DNA of 64,000 nucleotides. Source: an uncultured Pseudomonadales bacterium (GTDB lineage Bacteria; Pseudomonadota; Gammaproteobacteria; Pseudomonadales; Pseudohongiellaceae). How positions within the stretch are numbered: position 1 is the stretch's first letter; every line of letters begins with the position of its first letter. This document shows, piece after piece, positions 41,166 to 48,954 of the stretch. The position numbers and the translations under genes were made by a program. A model generated the notes under the pieces. That model saw only the letters and a program-made list of their open reading frames with translations, searched no databases and was not told where the DNA came from. The stretch covers positions 1 to 64,000 of the forward strand of contig CASIAB010000007.1 of assembly GCA_949372635.1 (NCBI GenBank), given 5' to 3'.

Positions 41166-42422
41166 CTATCTACGTTCTATAATCGCCTTATCGATCATCT
41201 CGCTAAATATTTCCCGGAAGCCTCCGCCGCTAGACGGCGAAACTTGAGCCATAATAACGATTACTGTAGATTCTATCGAGTCTATGAAAAAGCGCGTAGC
41301 CGCAGAACCATCCCACCAGATAGTTCCCTCGGAAACAGGAAAATTATATTCTGCTGGATTCATAACCAAGTTGAAGCCACCTAAGGTCCAGCCTGAACCT
41401 AGCCAGTAACCTCGACTGCCAATGGGCATGGCTTGATCGGGAACGGCGTTCGCATACATCAACGCGGCAGTCTTTTCACTGAGAACCGGCCTACCTTTGA
41501 ATTTTCCATTATCTAAAACCATCTGCGAAAAATTTAGAAAGTCTGAGACACTAGATAAGAGGCCTACGCCACCTTCGATCAATGTCGGCCGCGATGTCCA
41601 CGACACGGATTCTATTTTATAGGGATCCAATCGTCCATTATTGGGCCGATAAAGCTCCGCCAACCGACTGGCATCGCCTCCTTCGGCCCAGAACATTGTG
41701 CTGCTCATCTCTAGCGGGTTGAGAATATTCTCTTGCAAGTATTCTTCAAATGGCTGTTCCGACCAGACTTCTATTAACTTTCCTAATATGGTCGCATGGA
41801 TCCCATAACGAAATTGTGCCCCTGGGTCTTGAAACAAGGGTATGCGTGCTACGTTAGACGTCATCTGATCCAATGTGATATTTTTATCTCTTACATTGTT
41901 CTCTTTGTATAATTCGGAACTACGGCTACCCAAGCCCGACGTGTGAGTAAGAAGATTCGCGACCGTGATGTCACCAGTGCGCTCCTTAGTTTGTGTGATA
42001 TCTATACTAGACGAATCCAGTAATACTCGCTGGCTCTCAAACTCTGGCAAGTACATCTTTATAGGATCATCTAATTGAAACTTACCATCCTCATACAATT
42101 TGAGAACGGCAGCGCTAGTGACTTGACGCGTCATCGAATAGATTCGAAATAACGCATCGTTTTGCATCGACTTCCCACTTTCAAGACTGAGCTTGCCGAG
42201 TGATTCAAAATAGACTAGCTTGCCATCTCTGGCGACTGCCGCAACTACACCTGCTAACTCTCCATCGTCGATATGCTGCTGCAGACGGGCAGTAGCATTA
42301 AGTAATGCTGAGGAAGACATGCCCACCGATTCCGCTGACACAACCTCTTGCGCGTTGCTGAAATGAATCTGACAGAACAATAAGCTGACAAGAGAAAGTC
42401 TCATCCACAGTCTTTTAGTCAT
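41166..42422 (-). CDS. Serine hydrolase of the beta-lactamase family with SxxR motif
   Basis: The start is ATG 42420-42422 behind GAGAATAAG. The 418-residue product has a signal peptide (cut near SNAQE) and resembles the lipoprotein hydrolase at 8.5 kb. Matching elements are 'LFRIYSMTRQVTSAAVLKLYEDGKFQLDDPI', 'LLTHTSGLG', 'GAQFRYGIHATILGKLIE' and 'WWDGSAATRFFIDS'. The nucleophile motif is SMTR (Ser96, Arg99) instead of SxxK; the lysine acts as general base in the family. The change is a clear CGT codon. The enzyme may be impaired, or a binding protein, or use another base. It follows the DUF885 gene by 23 bases. Confidence 0.8.
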   Translation of the reverse strand: MTKRLWMRLSLVSLLFCQIHFSNAQEVVSAESVGMSSSALLNATARLQQHIDDGELAGVVAAVARDGKLVYFESLGKLSLESGKSMQNDALFRIYSMTRQVTSAAVLKLYEDGKFQLDDPIKMYLPEFESQRVLLDSSSIDITQTKERTGDITVANLLTHTSGLGSRSSELYKENNVRDKNITLDQMTSNVARIPLFQDPGAQFRYGIHATILGKLIEVWSEQPFEEYLQENILNPLEMSSTMFWAEGGDASRLAELYRPNNGRLDPYKIESVSWTSRPTLIEGGVGLLSSVSDFLNFSQMVLDNGKFKGRPVLSEKTAALMYANAVPDQAMPIGSRGYWLGSGWTLGGFNLVMNPAEYNFPVSEGTIWWDGSAATRFFIDSIESTVIVIMAQVSPSSGGGFREIFSEMIDKAIIERR

Positions 42423-42445
42423 TCTTATTCTCAACTCTCTTATAA

Positions 42446-44344
42446 TTATTTTAGGCTTAATTGAGCTTCTTCGACCCAGCTACTTACCCTCGATTCCAGC
42501 ATAGGCATTGGCAGAGCGCCTGCACCAAGCACTGCATCGTGGAATGCTCTGATATCAAAATTGTTTTCTAGCGCCGACTCGGCATTCCCCCGGAGTTCCT
42601 GAAATTTCATCATGCCAATCTTATACGCTGTAGCCTGTCCTGGCCCAGTTATATAACGTTGAATCTCAGAGCGTATCGCCCCCTCCGCCTGCGCGGAGTT
42701 ATTAATAAAATATTGCACAGCACGCTCTTCATTCCACTGCTTAGAATGAATGCCAGTATCGACAACTAAACGAATCGCTCTCCAGAGCTCACCGCTTAAT
42801 CGGCCAAAATCCGAATAGGGGTCTTCAAATGCTCCCATCTCTTTAGCGAGCCATTCCGCATACAGTCCCCAGCCTTCTGTATATGCCGTGGTGCGATACT
42901 GGGTCCGAAACCTAGGCAAGTCAGTTAGCTCTTGTTGAATCGATATCTGCATATGATGCCCAGGATTACCCTCGTGATAAGCCACATCTTCGAGCTGAAA
43001 TATGGGCAGTGTCGTCATATCGGACATATGCGAATAGAAAACCCCCGGTCTGGAACCGTCGGGCGTACCGGATGCGTAATGCTGCGCGGCACCAGCTTGC
43101 TCTCTAAACGATTCGACGCGCCGGACCTCCAACTGCGCCTTCGGCAGTCGACCAAAAAATTGGGGCAACTTCAACGTGATCGAATCGAGATATTCATTGT
43201 TCAGGTCGAGATAATCCTCACGTCCCTCATCGGTGTTAGGAAAGTAAAAACGGTCATCTTCTCGCATGAAAACAAAGAAATCTTGAAGAGACCCTTCAAA
43301 GTCTACAGCGTTCTTTATCTCTTCCATAGATCCATGTAAGCGCGCAACTTCCGCCAAACCAATTTTATGAATTTCATCTGCGGTGAATGCAAGCGTAGTC
43401 ATTTGCGCGAGGCGATAGTTATAGTAATTTTCTCCATCGGGAAGCGCCCACACTCCCTGCGACACTTCGGATGCAAACACTTTGTCTTGTTCCAACCAAG
43501 CGAGTATTTCCTTATAGGAAGACATCACTTCGCCCGCTAAAACCTCCTGTGCCTGAGCTATATATTCTTGAGCCTGATCGCTACTAATCAAATCAGTTTC
43601 AACTAACGCCTCAATCTTACCTTGTATATCAGTCCAAATTGGTGAATTCGGCGAGCTGTCATTCGTATTAAAAGGAATGCCAGAGGTAACTCTATCTATT
43701 TCAGCAATCGCGAAGTCATAGGCGAATGCCGGCTGTCGAATACCAGCGTTTGATGCAGAGCGTGCACGGTCGAGCAACTCGCCAAAAACTCGATCGAGCT
43801 CTCCCAATCGAGACAAATAAGCTTCTATATCTGATGCATCATCGATGCGATGATAGTTAATTAGGAAATTCGGCAACGAAGCATGTGGACCTCCGCGCCC
43901 AAAAATATAGCCATGTTGTCTGAAAGGAACAGCCGCTTCGGCGCGATCTAAGGAATAGCTCCACATGTCATAAGATAATTTGCCGTCCTCGTTAAGAAGT
44001 CCGTAATCGAAACCTACCCGCATGGCGTCGACGCTTTGCCTGCGCCATGCAAGCTGTTCTTCGAAACCGGCGACGCTGTAGTCATTCAAACTGTCGTAAT
44101 CGGATTTATCACCCAAGCGCGTCTTGGTCTGGGGGCTGAATTCAAGCTGTTCGGCATATTGTTCATCGAGCCAGTCGTTTAGGCGCACAGTCTCTGTGGT
44201 CAGAGTATCGCTTTGAACTTCGGTAACTTCACCGTTTGCAGTCTCTGCAATTGATTGCTGAGTGAGTTCTTGATCATTACAGGCAGCAAGCATCAGAATG
44301 AGTGAAAGAAAGAATAGGCGCATGGTTAATCTCATAGGATTCAT
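42446..44344 (-). CDS. DUF885 family lipoprotein, predicted metallopeptidase
   Basis: The 632-residue protein has a lipoprotein signal (lipobox LAAC at Cys22) and the DUF885 core. 'VAYHEGNPGHHMQISIQQEL' carries the HExxxHH-like metal site. 'TEGWGLYAEWLAKEMGAFEDPYSDFGRLSGELWRAIRLVVDTGIH' and 'ITGPGQATAYKIGMMKFQELR' are family hallmarks. DUF885 proteins are predicted zinc peptidases related to the M32 carboxypeptidase fold and are usually exported. The gene is upstream of the SxxR serine hydrolase on the same strand and probably shares its transcript. Confidence 0.85.
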   Translation of the reverse strand: MNPMRLTMRLFFLSLILMLAACNDQELTQQSIAETANGEVTEVQSDTLTTETVRLNDWLDEQYAEQLEFSPQTKTRLGDKSDYDSLNDYSVAGFEEQLAWRRQSVDAMRVGFDYGLLNEDGKLSYDMWSYSLDRAEAAVPFRQHGYIFGRGGPHASLPNFLINYHRIDDASDIEAYLSRLGELDRVFGELLDRARSASNAGIRQPAFAYDFAIAEIDRVTSGIPFNTNDSSPNSPIWTDIQGKIEALVETDLISSDQAQEYIAQAQEVLAGEVMSSYKEILAWLEQDKVFASEVSQGVWALPDGENYYNYRLAQMTTLAFTADEIHKIGLAEVARLHGSMEEIKNAVDFEGSLQDFFVFMREDDRFYFPNTDEGREDYLDLNNEYLDSITLKLPQFFGRLPKAQLEVRRVESFREQAGAAQHYASGTPDGSRPGVFYSHMSDMTTLPIFQLEDVAYHEGNPGHHMQISIQQELTDLPRFRTQYRTTAYTEGWGLYAEWLAKEMGAFEDPYSDFGRLSGELWRAIRLVVDTGIHSKQWNEERAVQYFINNSAQAEGAIRSEIQRYITGPGQATAYKIGMMKFQELRGNAESALENNFDIRAFHDAVLGAGALPMPMLESRVSSWVEEAQLSLK

Positions 44345-44431
44345 CCGTCTGTGGGGTAGTAGAAGAGTTTAAAGTTCTAGCATTTAGAATGGGCGTCAAT
44401 GCTGGGTCTAAGTCTGAAGCTAATACTTTTA

Positions 44432-45262
44432 TTATTGGTTGTCCAGCAACTGCTGCCAGGGATAGGCTCGGTCAGCTAGGGCTATAAAAAAGGGGTTCAG
44501 CAACTCTGGCTTGGAATTGTATCTTAACGGTCGGAACTGCAGATCTACGATTTCGCCGCCGGCTGCACAGAGAATGCCGTGAGCGGCTGCGGTATCCCAT
44601 TCGCAGGTAGGGGCCATTCGGGGATAGATGTCAGCACTACCCTCGGCTAATAGGCACATTTTTAGCGAACTGCCCATGTTCAATAGTGCCGCTTTTCCGA
44701 AATGATTCTCGATCTTCCCAATAAGCGCATCCAATTGCTCGCCTAAGTGACGACGACTGGCGACGATACGAACACCTGAGCTTTCATCCATGGGTCGACT
44801 GGAAATCGGTTTCACTTCGCCATCCGAGTGATTCGAGTTCTGCTTCCAGGCTTTGAGACCGATGCCGCCGAAGTAACTAATGCCAGTGATCGGAACATGT
44901 ACTACCCCCGCCACAGATTCGCCATTCTCTATCAGTGCAATATTAACCGTGAATTCACCATTGCGATTAATAAATTCCTTAGTGCCGTCCAAGGGATCGA
45001 TTAACCAGTAACGTTGCCAAGATTTTCTTAAACCATAGTCGATTGCGTCAGACTCTTCCGACAAGAGTGGAATATCAGGTGTTAGGTTACTTAACCGATC
45101 GACTATCAAATTGTGGGCACGCCGATCGGCATCGGTAAGCGGCGAATCATCCAACTTCATACTGACTTCGATTGCCTGATCGGAATTGTAGACGTCAAGA
45201 ATTTCATTGCCGGCCGCTATCGCTATCTCATTCACAGTTTTGAGTAGTTGCAGATCGATCAT
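44432..45262 (-). CDS. cysQ: 3'(2'),5'-bisphosphate nucleotidase CysQ
   Basis: The 276-residue protein is of the inositol monophosphatase superfamily. It has metal-binding motifs 'LLSEES', 'WLIDPLDGTKEFINRNGEFTVNIALIE' (DPxDGT) and 'CEWDTAAAHGILCAAGG' (WDxAA). The combination with 'RRAHNLIVDRL' and a full length close to E. coli CysQ identifies it. It removes the 3' phosphate from PAP and PAPS during sulfate assimilation. It is divergent from yrfG; the 138-base gap between them probably holds both promoters. Confidence 0.92.
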   Translation of the reverse strand: MIDLQLLKTVNEIAIAAGNEILDVYNSDQAIEVSMKLDDSPLTDADRRAHNLIVDRLSNLTPDIPLLSEESDAIDYGLRKSWQRYWLIDPLDGTKEFINRNGEFTVNIALIENGESVAGVVHVPITGISYFGGIGLKAWKQNSNHSDGEVKPISSRPMDESSGVRIVASRRHLGEQLDALIGKIENHFGKAALLNMGSSLKMCLLAEGSADIYPRMAPTCEWDTAAAHGILCAAGGEIVDLQFRPLRYNSKPELLNPFFIALADRAYPWQQLLDNQ

Positions 45263-45400
45263 CTATGAACACATCCTGTCAGAAAAATTAACACTAATAA
45301 TAAGCTGCAGCAGCGCTGTGCTACCACTGCTTCGTATTTCAGGAGTATCATGTTGCATGAGCCGCCAGTTCTTGCCAAGGCTTATTTCCAGGAGATAACA

Positions 45401-46078
45401 ATGCCACCTTGGTCAGACATCGACACCATCATGTTCGACATGGACGGCACTCTACTGGACCTACACTTCGACAACTATTTTTGGCAGCAGCTAATTCCAA
45501 CGTGCTATGGCGAAAAGCATGGTCTGAGTCAGGCTGCTGCGCTCGAAATCATTCGTTGCAAAACTGCCGAAGTCAGAGGCACCCTAGATTGGTATTGCCT
45601 CGATTACTGGAAGCAAGAATTGGAACTGGATGTAGCAGGACTGAAGACCAGCATTAAACACAAAATAAGTGTACGGCCAAATGTCGAAGAGCTTTTGCAA
45701 AAATTAAAGCTTAGCGAAAAGCGGGTTTTACTGGTCACGAACGCACACCCTTCGAGCCTGCAGATAAAGATGGAACAAACGGGCATCTCGCATTACTTTG
45801 ATCAATGCCTAAGCTCACACACACTTAAATTAGCAAAAGAGAATCACGGTTTTTGGGAATCTCTTCAGAGCTTGGAAAAATATAATCCCGAACGTACCGT
45901 ATTGTTCGATGATTCCTTGCCTGTACTCAGGCAGGCGCGGCGCGAGGGCATCAAGCATCTATTCGGGATCAAAAAACCAGATAGTAAAAAGCCTGTAGTA
46001 TTGATGGGTGAATTTTTGCAGATTGATGACTTCTCTCAGATCATGCCACCCCAATCAAACGGTAGCGCCCTGGTGTAA
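45401..46078 (+). CDS. yrfG: HAD-family GMP/IMP nucleotidase YrfG
   Basis: I chose ATG 45401 (MPPWSDIDTIMFDMDG), seven bases after AGGAG, because YrfG proteins start just before this motif. An ATG at 45350, also behind AGGAG, would add 17 residues. The 225-residue product has the HAD motif I 'FDMDGTLLDLHFDNYFWQQ', 'DWYCLDYWKQEL', motif II 'LLVTNAHPSSLQIKMEQTG' and motif IV 'TVLFDDSLPVLRQARREGI'. YrfG hydrolyses GMP and IMP. hslR follows after 18 bases, an arrangement shared with E. coli (yrfG-hslR). Confidence 0.9.
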   Translation: MPPWSDIDTIMFDMDGTLLDLHFDNYFWQQLIPTCYGEKHGLSQAAALEIIRCKTAEVRGTLDWYCLDYWKQELELDVAGLKTSIKHKISVRPNVEELLQKLKLSEKRVLLVTNAHPSSLQIKMEQTGISHYFDQCLSSHTLKLAKENHGFWESLQSLEKYNPERTVLFDDSLPVLRQARREGIKHLFGIKKPDSKKPVVLMGEFLQIDDFSQIMPPQSNGSALV

Positions 46079-46096
46079 CTTGGAATTAAGTCAATA

Positions 46097-46507
46097 ATGG
46101 CAAAGAGCACAGCCTCAGAGAAAAGTAGCGATCTACACCGACTCCGTCTAGACAAGTGGCTCTGGGCGGCACGCTTCTATAAAACTCGTTCCGTGGCCAA
46201 ACAAGCGATAGATGGCGGCAAGGTTTACTGCGAGGGTGGTCGCTGCAAACCTGGCAAGGAAGTGGAAATTGGCATGGAGATTCGGCTACGTCAGGGCTTT
46301 GACGAGAAGACCGTGACCATCAAGGCGCTATCGGACCACCGCCGCGGTGCTCCCGAGGCTCAGCTACTATACGAAGAAACCAAAGAAAGTATTGAAATCC
46401 GCCTAGAACGGAGAGCACAGCGCAAGGCCCAGCCCAGCCTTGGACCCGCAGCTGGCAAGCCAAACAAGAAAAATCGACGCCTCATCCATCGTTTTAAGCA
46501 GGGCTAG
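46097..46507 (+). CDS. hslR: Ribosome-associated heat shock protein Hsp15
   Basis: The 136-residue protein has an S4 RNA-binding domain at the start: 'LRLDKWLWAARFYKTRSVAKQAIDGGKVYCEGGRCKPGKEVEIGMEI'. A basic tail ('RRAQRKAQPSLG', 'NKKNRRLIHRFKQG') follows, as in E. coli Hsp15. Hsp15 binds free 50S subunits that carry a nascent chain and helps recycle stalled ribosomes under heat stress. It follows yrfG by 18 bases and is probably cotranscribed with it. Confidence 0.93.
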   Translation: MAKSTASEKSSDLHRLRLDKWLWAARFYKTRSVAKQAIDGGKVYCEGGRCKPGKEVEIGMEIRLRQGFDEKTVTIKALSDHRRGAPEAQLLYEETKESIEIRLERRAQRKAQPSLGPAAGKPNKKNRRLIHRFKQG

Positions 46508-46628
46508 GAGTACCGTTGAATAATTTTGCGCCCTGAAACTGATAGGATTACTCATCTCATCCTGGCTAGGATGCTAGCAGGCGACGTTACGACCGTTTTC
46601 AACTCCTTATTTCCACTAAAAAGTCCCG

Positions 46629-46658
46629 TTAGCACTGACTAGTGATATTTGTCATAAT
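46629..46658 (+). promoter_or_regulatory. Candidate sigma-70 promoter for gshA
   Basis: TTAGCA (46629-46634) and CATAAT (46653-46658) are spaced 18 bases apart, about 100 bases before the gshA start, in the 252-base gap after hslR. This is a pattern match only. Confidence 0.35.
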
Positions 46659-46759
46659 GCCCCTCACCTGAAATGAGTCATCGCTCAAGTCCGGGCTAAC
46701 GCATTATCAAGCCACTGCGGCGCATAGCAACTTGTATCAAAGGCCTTCCAGGAGATACC

Positions 46760-48328
46760 TTGAGCAAAGAATTCAATGAGTGCCTGCAACGCTACAAGCT
46801 TTCCGAATTTGACGCGGCATGGGGAGAGATTTATCGAGGAATCGAGAAGGAGAGTCTGCGGGTATCTGCCGATGGGCATATTTCACTCTCAAGCCATCCT
46901 CAGGCACTGGGCTCTAGCTTAACTAACCCCTTTATTACTACCGACTTCAGTGAATCTCTGCTCGAATTCATCACACCCGTTTGTAGCGACATTGATGAAT
47001 GCATGAAGACGATGGAAGACATACATCGGTTTACTGTGCAGAATCTCGAAAATGACGAGATGTTGTGGGTGGCGAGTATGCCTTGCCCGCTAGGCGCTGC
47101 GGAAGACATCCCAATCGCACAATACGGCTCCTCGAATGTCGGCAAACTAAAAACTCTCTATCGCCATGGGCTGAGCAATCGGTATGGCCGATTAATGCAG
47201 ATTATTTCGGGCATTCACTACAACTTTTCGATGCCCGAGTCGTTTTGGCAACCCTACGCAGACAGCTGCGGATTTAAAGGCGACCTAAAAGATTTCAAGA
47301 CAGCAAGATATCTACACCTCATACGAAATTTTCACCGTTATTCTTGGTTGCTTATCTATCTATTTGGCGCCTCACCGGCAGCCTGTAAGTGCTTTGCTAC
47401 AGGTCGTGAGCACGGTCTTGAGCAGCTCGATAACTACACCTTGTATATGCCGGATGCGACCTGCTTAAGAATGGGCAATTTGGGGTATAAGAGCGAGGCA
47501 CAGAAGTCACTATTTGTTTGCTACAACGAGCTAGATTCCTACGTGGATTGTCTGCGCGAGGCTATGGATACGCCCTATCCCGAATACGAGGCCATGGGTC
47601 AGAGCGTCGATGGCGAGTATCAGCAACTCAACACGAACCTGCTGCAACTCGAGAACGAATTCTACAGCACCATCAGACCGAAACGCGTGGTTAAGAGTGG
47701 TCAGCGACCTTCGGAAGCCCTCACCCAAGACGGTATCGAATATATCGAAGTTAGAGCACTAGACCTGAATCCCTATCTCCCCTTCGGAATCGATTCGGAG
47801 CAGATTCACTTCCTTGATAGTTTCCTGCTGCACTGTCTATTAAGTGAGAGCCCTGAGTGTCATAAACAGGAATTCTTCGAGGTGGCGGGCAATCTTGCCA
47901 AGATAGTTGATCACGGTCGCGACCCGGAGCTCTCTCTCAACCTAGGATCAAAGCCAAAGAAAATGCATGATTGGGGTAATGAGATTTTGGCAGAAGTCGA
48001 TAATGCCGCTTCATTGTTAGATCACATTCATGGCAGCAGGAATTATTCCAACAGCGTGACCGCACAATCCGCTAAGATAGCCGACCCGGAGCTAACTCCC
48101 TCAGGCAGAATTCTGAAAGATATGAAGGAAGGCGATATATCCTTTTTCGAATTCTCCATGCAGCAATCACGTAAGCATCGTGACGATCTACAGAACAATG
48201 GCATGAGCGAGGCCACCGTCAAGATGATGACCGAAACAGCAGCACAATCACTCAAAGATCAGACGAACATAGAGAGCTTGGACACAGTGGATTTCGACGA
48301 ATACTTGAAGAATTGGAACGACGCATAG
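46760..48328 (+). CDS. gshA: Glutamate-cysteine ligase
   Basis: The 522-residue protein is the length of the proteobacterial GshA. The start is TTG 46760, five bases after AGGAG. Characteristic segments are 'GIEKESLRVSADGHISLSSHP', 'ITTDFSESLLEFITP', 'WVASMPCPL', 'ISGIHYNFSMPE', 'YTLYMPDATCLRMGNLGY', 'LNTNLLQLENEFYSTIRPKR' and 'YIEVRALDLNP'. It catalyses the ATP-dependent first step of glutathione synthesis. Glutathione fits the two GST genes in the window. It appears to be transcribed alone. Confidence 0.96.
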   Translation: MSKEFNECLQRYKLSEFDAAWGEIYRGIEKESLRVSADGHISLSSHPQALGSSLTNPFITTDFSESLLEFITPVCSDIDECMKTMEDIHRFTVQNLENDEMLWVASMPCPLGAAEDIPIAQYGSSNVGKLKTLYRHGLSNRYGRLMQIISGIHYNFSMPESFWQPYADSCGFKGDLKDFKTARYLHLIRNFHRYSWLLIYLFGASPAACKCFATGREHGLEQLDNYTLYMPDATCLRMGNLGYKSEAQKSLFVCYNELDSYVDCLREAMDTPYPEYEAMGQSVDGEYQQLNTNLLQLENEFYSTIRPKRVVKSGQRPSEALTQDGIEYIEVRALDLNPYLPFGIDSEQIHFLDSFLLHCLLSESPECHKQEFFEVAGNLAKIVDHGRDPELSLNLGSKPKKMHDWGNEILAEVDNAASLLDHIHGSRNYSNSVTAQSAKIADPELTPSGRILKDMKEGDISFFEFSMQQSRKHRDDLQNNGMSEATVKMMTETAAQSLKDQTNIESLDTVDFDEYLKNWNDA

Positions 48329-48441
48329 CGGTTCTTGTCGCAAAACCAATATGCTAAGCCGCTGCGCACTGAGTAAGGGCTCACAAAGCCCAAATCACAT
48401 TGCAGATAGAACAGATAAAGATGGAATATTAGGAGCAGTCG

Positions 48442-48954
48442 ATGGCCTTGGCAATACCCAACAATAAAATGATCAATATAGGTGTTTTCCTGGCCACGGT
48501 AACCACTATCGGTATCGCTTTATATCTGGAACACGTGATGCTATTTTCTCCCTGCGGCCTGTGCATCACTCAGCGCGTCTTCTTTATTCTCTGTGGCCTG
48601 GTCTGTCTGGCATCTGCGATTCACAATCCCACTGCTGATGGACAAAAAATCTATGCCTTCGCAGCTGCTGCGATGTGCATCTTCGGAAGTTATTTTGCTG
48701 GGAGGCAAATTTGGTTGCAACACCTCCCTGAAGACTTAGTACCCGCCTGTGGCCCTGGCTTTACTTATATCCGCGACAACTTTCCGTTCATGCAGCTGCT
48801 AGATTTCCTACTAGTAGGCGACGGCAACTGTGCGGAAGTTCAGTTCCGATTTCTTGGCATTTTCTCGATCGCCGAGATGTCTATCATCGCATTCGCTGGT
48901 TTATTTACAGTCTGCCTATATACAGCATTCCGTCAGCAAGCAGAGACGCACTAA
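48442..48954 (+). CDS. dsbB: Disulfide bond formation protein B
   Basis: The 170-residue inner-membrane protein has four hydrophobic segments and both DsbB cysteine pairs: Cys38-Cys41 in 'FSPCGLCITQRVFFIL', and a periplasmic-loop pair in 'LVPACGPGF' and 'GDGNCAEVQFRFLG'. The quinone-proximal Arg after the first pair is present. DsbB reoxidises periplasmic DsbA and passes electrons to quinones. The start is ATG behind AGGAG. It converges end to end with the TVP38-flavoprotein gene. Confidence 0.93.
   Translation: MALAIPNNKMINIGVFLATVTTIGIALYLEHVMLFSPCGLCITQRVFFILCGLVCLASAIHNPTADGQKIYAFAAAAMCIFGSYFAGRQIWLQHLPEDLVPACGPGFTYIRDNFPFMQLLDFLLVGDGNCAEVQFRFLGIFSIAEMSIIAFAGLFTVCLYTAFRQQAETH

Noticed and set aside
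45350..45400. Upstream ATG for yrfG
   Set aside because: It has an AGGAG site, but the added 17 residues are absent from the family, and ATG 45401 has an equally good site at better spacing. The upstream start cannot be fully excluded.
46558..46573. Hairpin CATCCT/AGGATG after hslR as a terminator
   Set aside because: The 6-bp stem with a four-base loop has no T run following and lies 50 bases past the stop; too weak to call.
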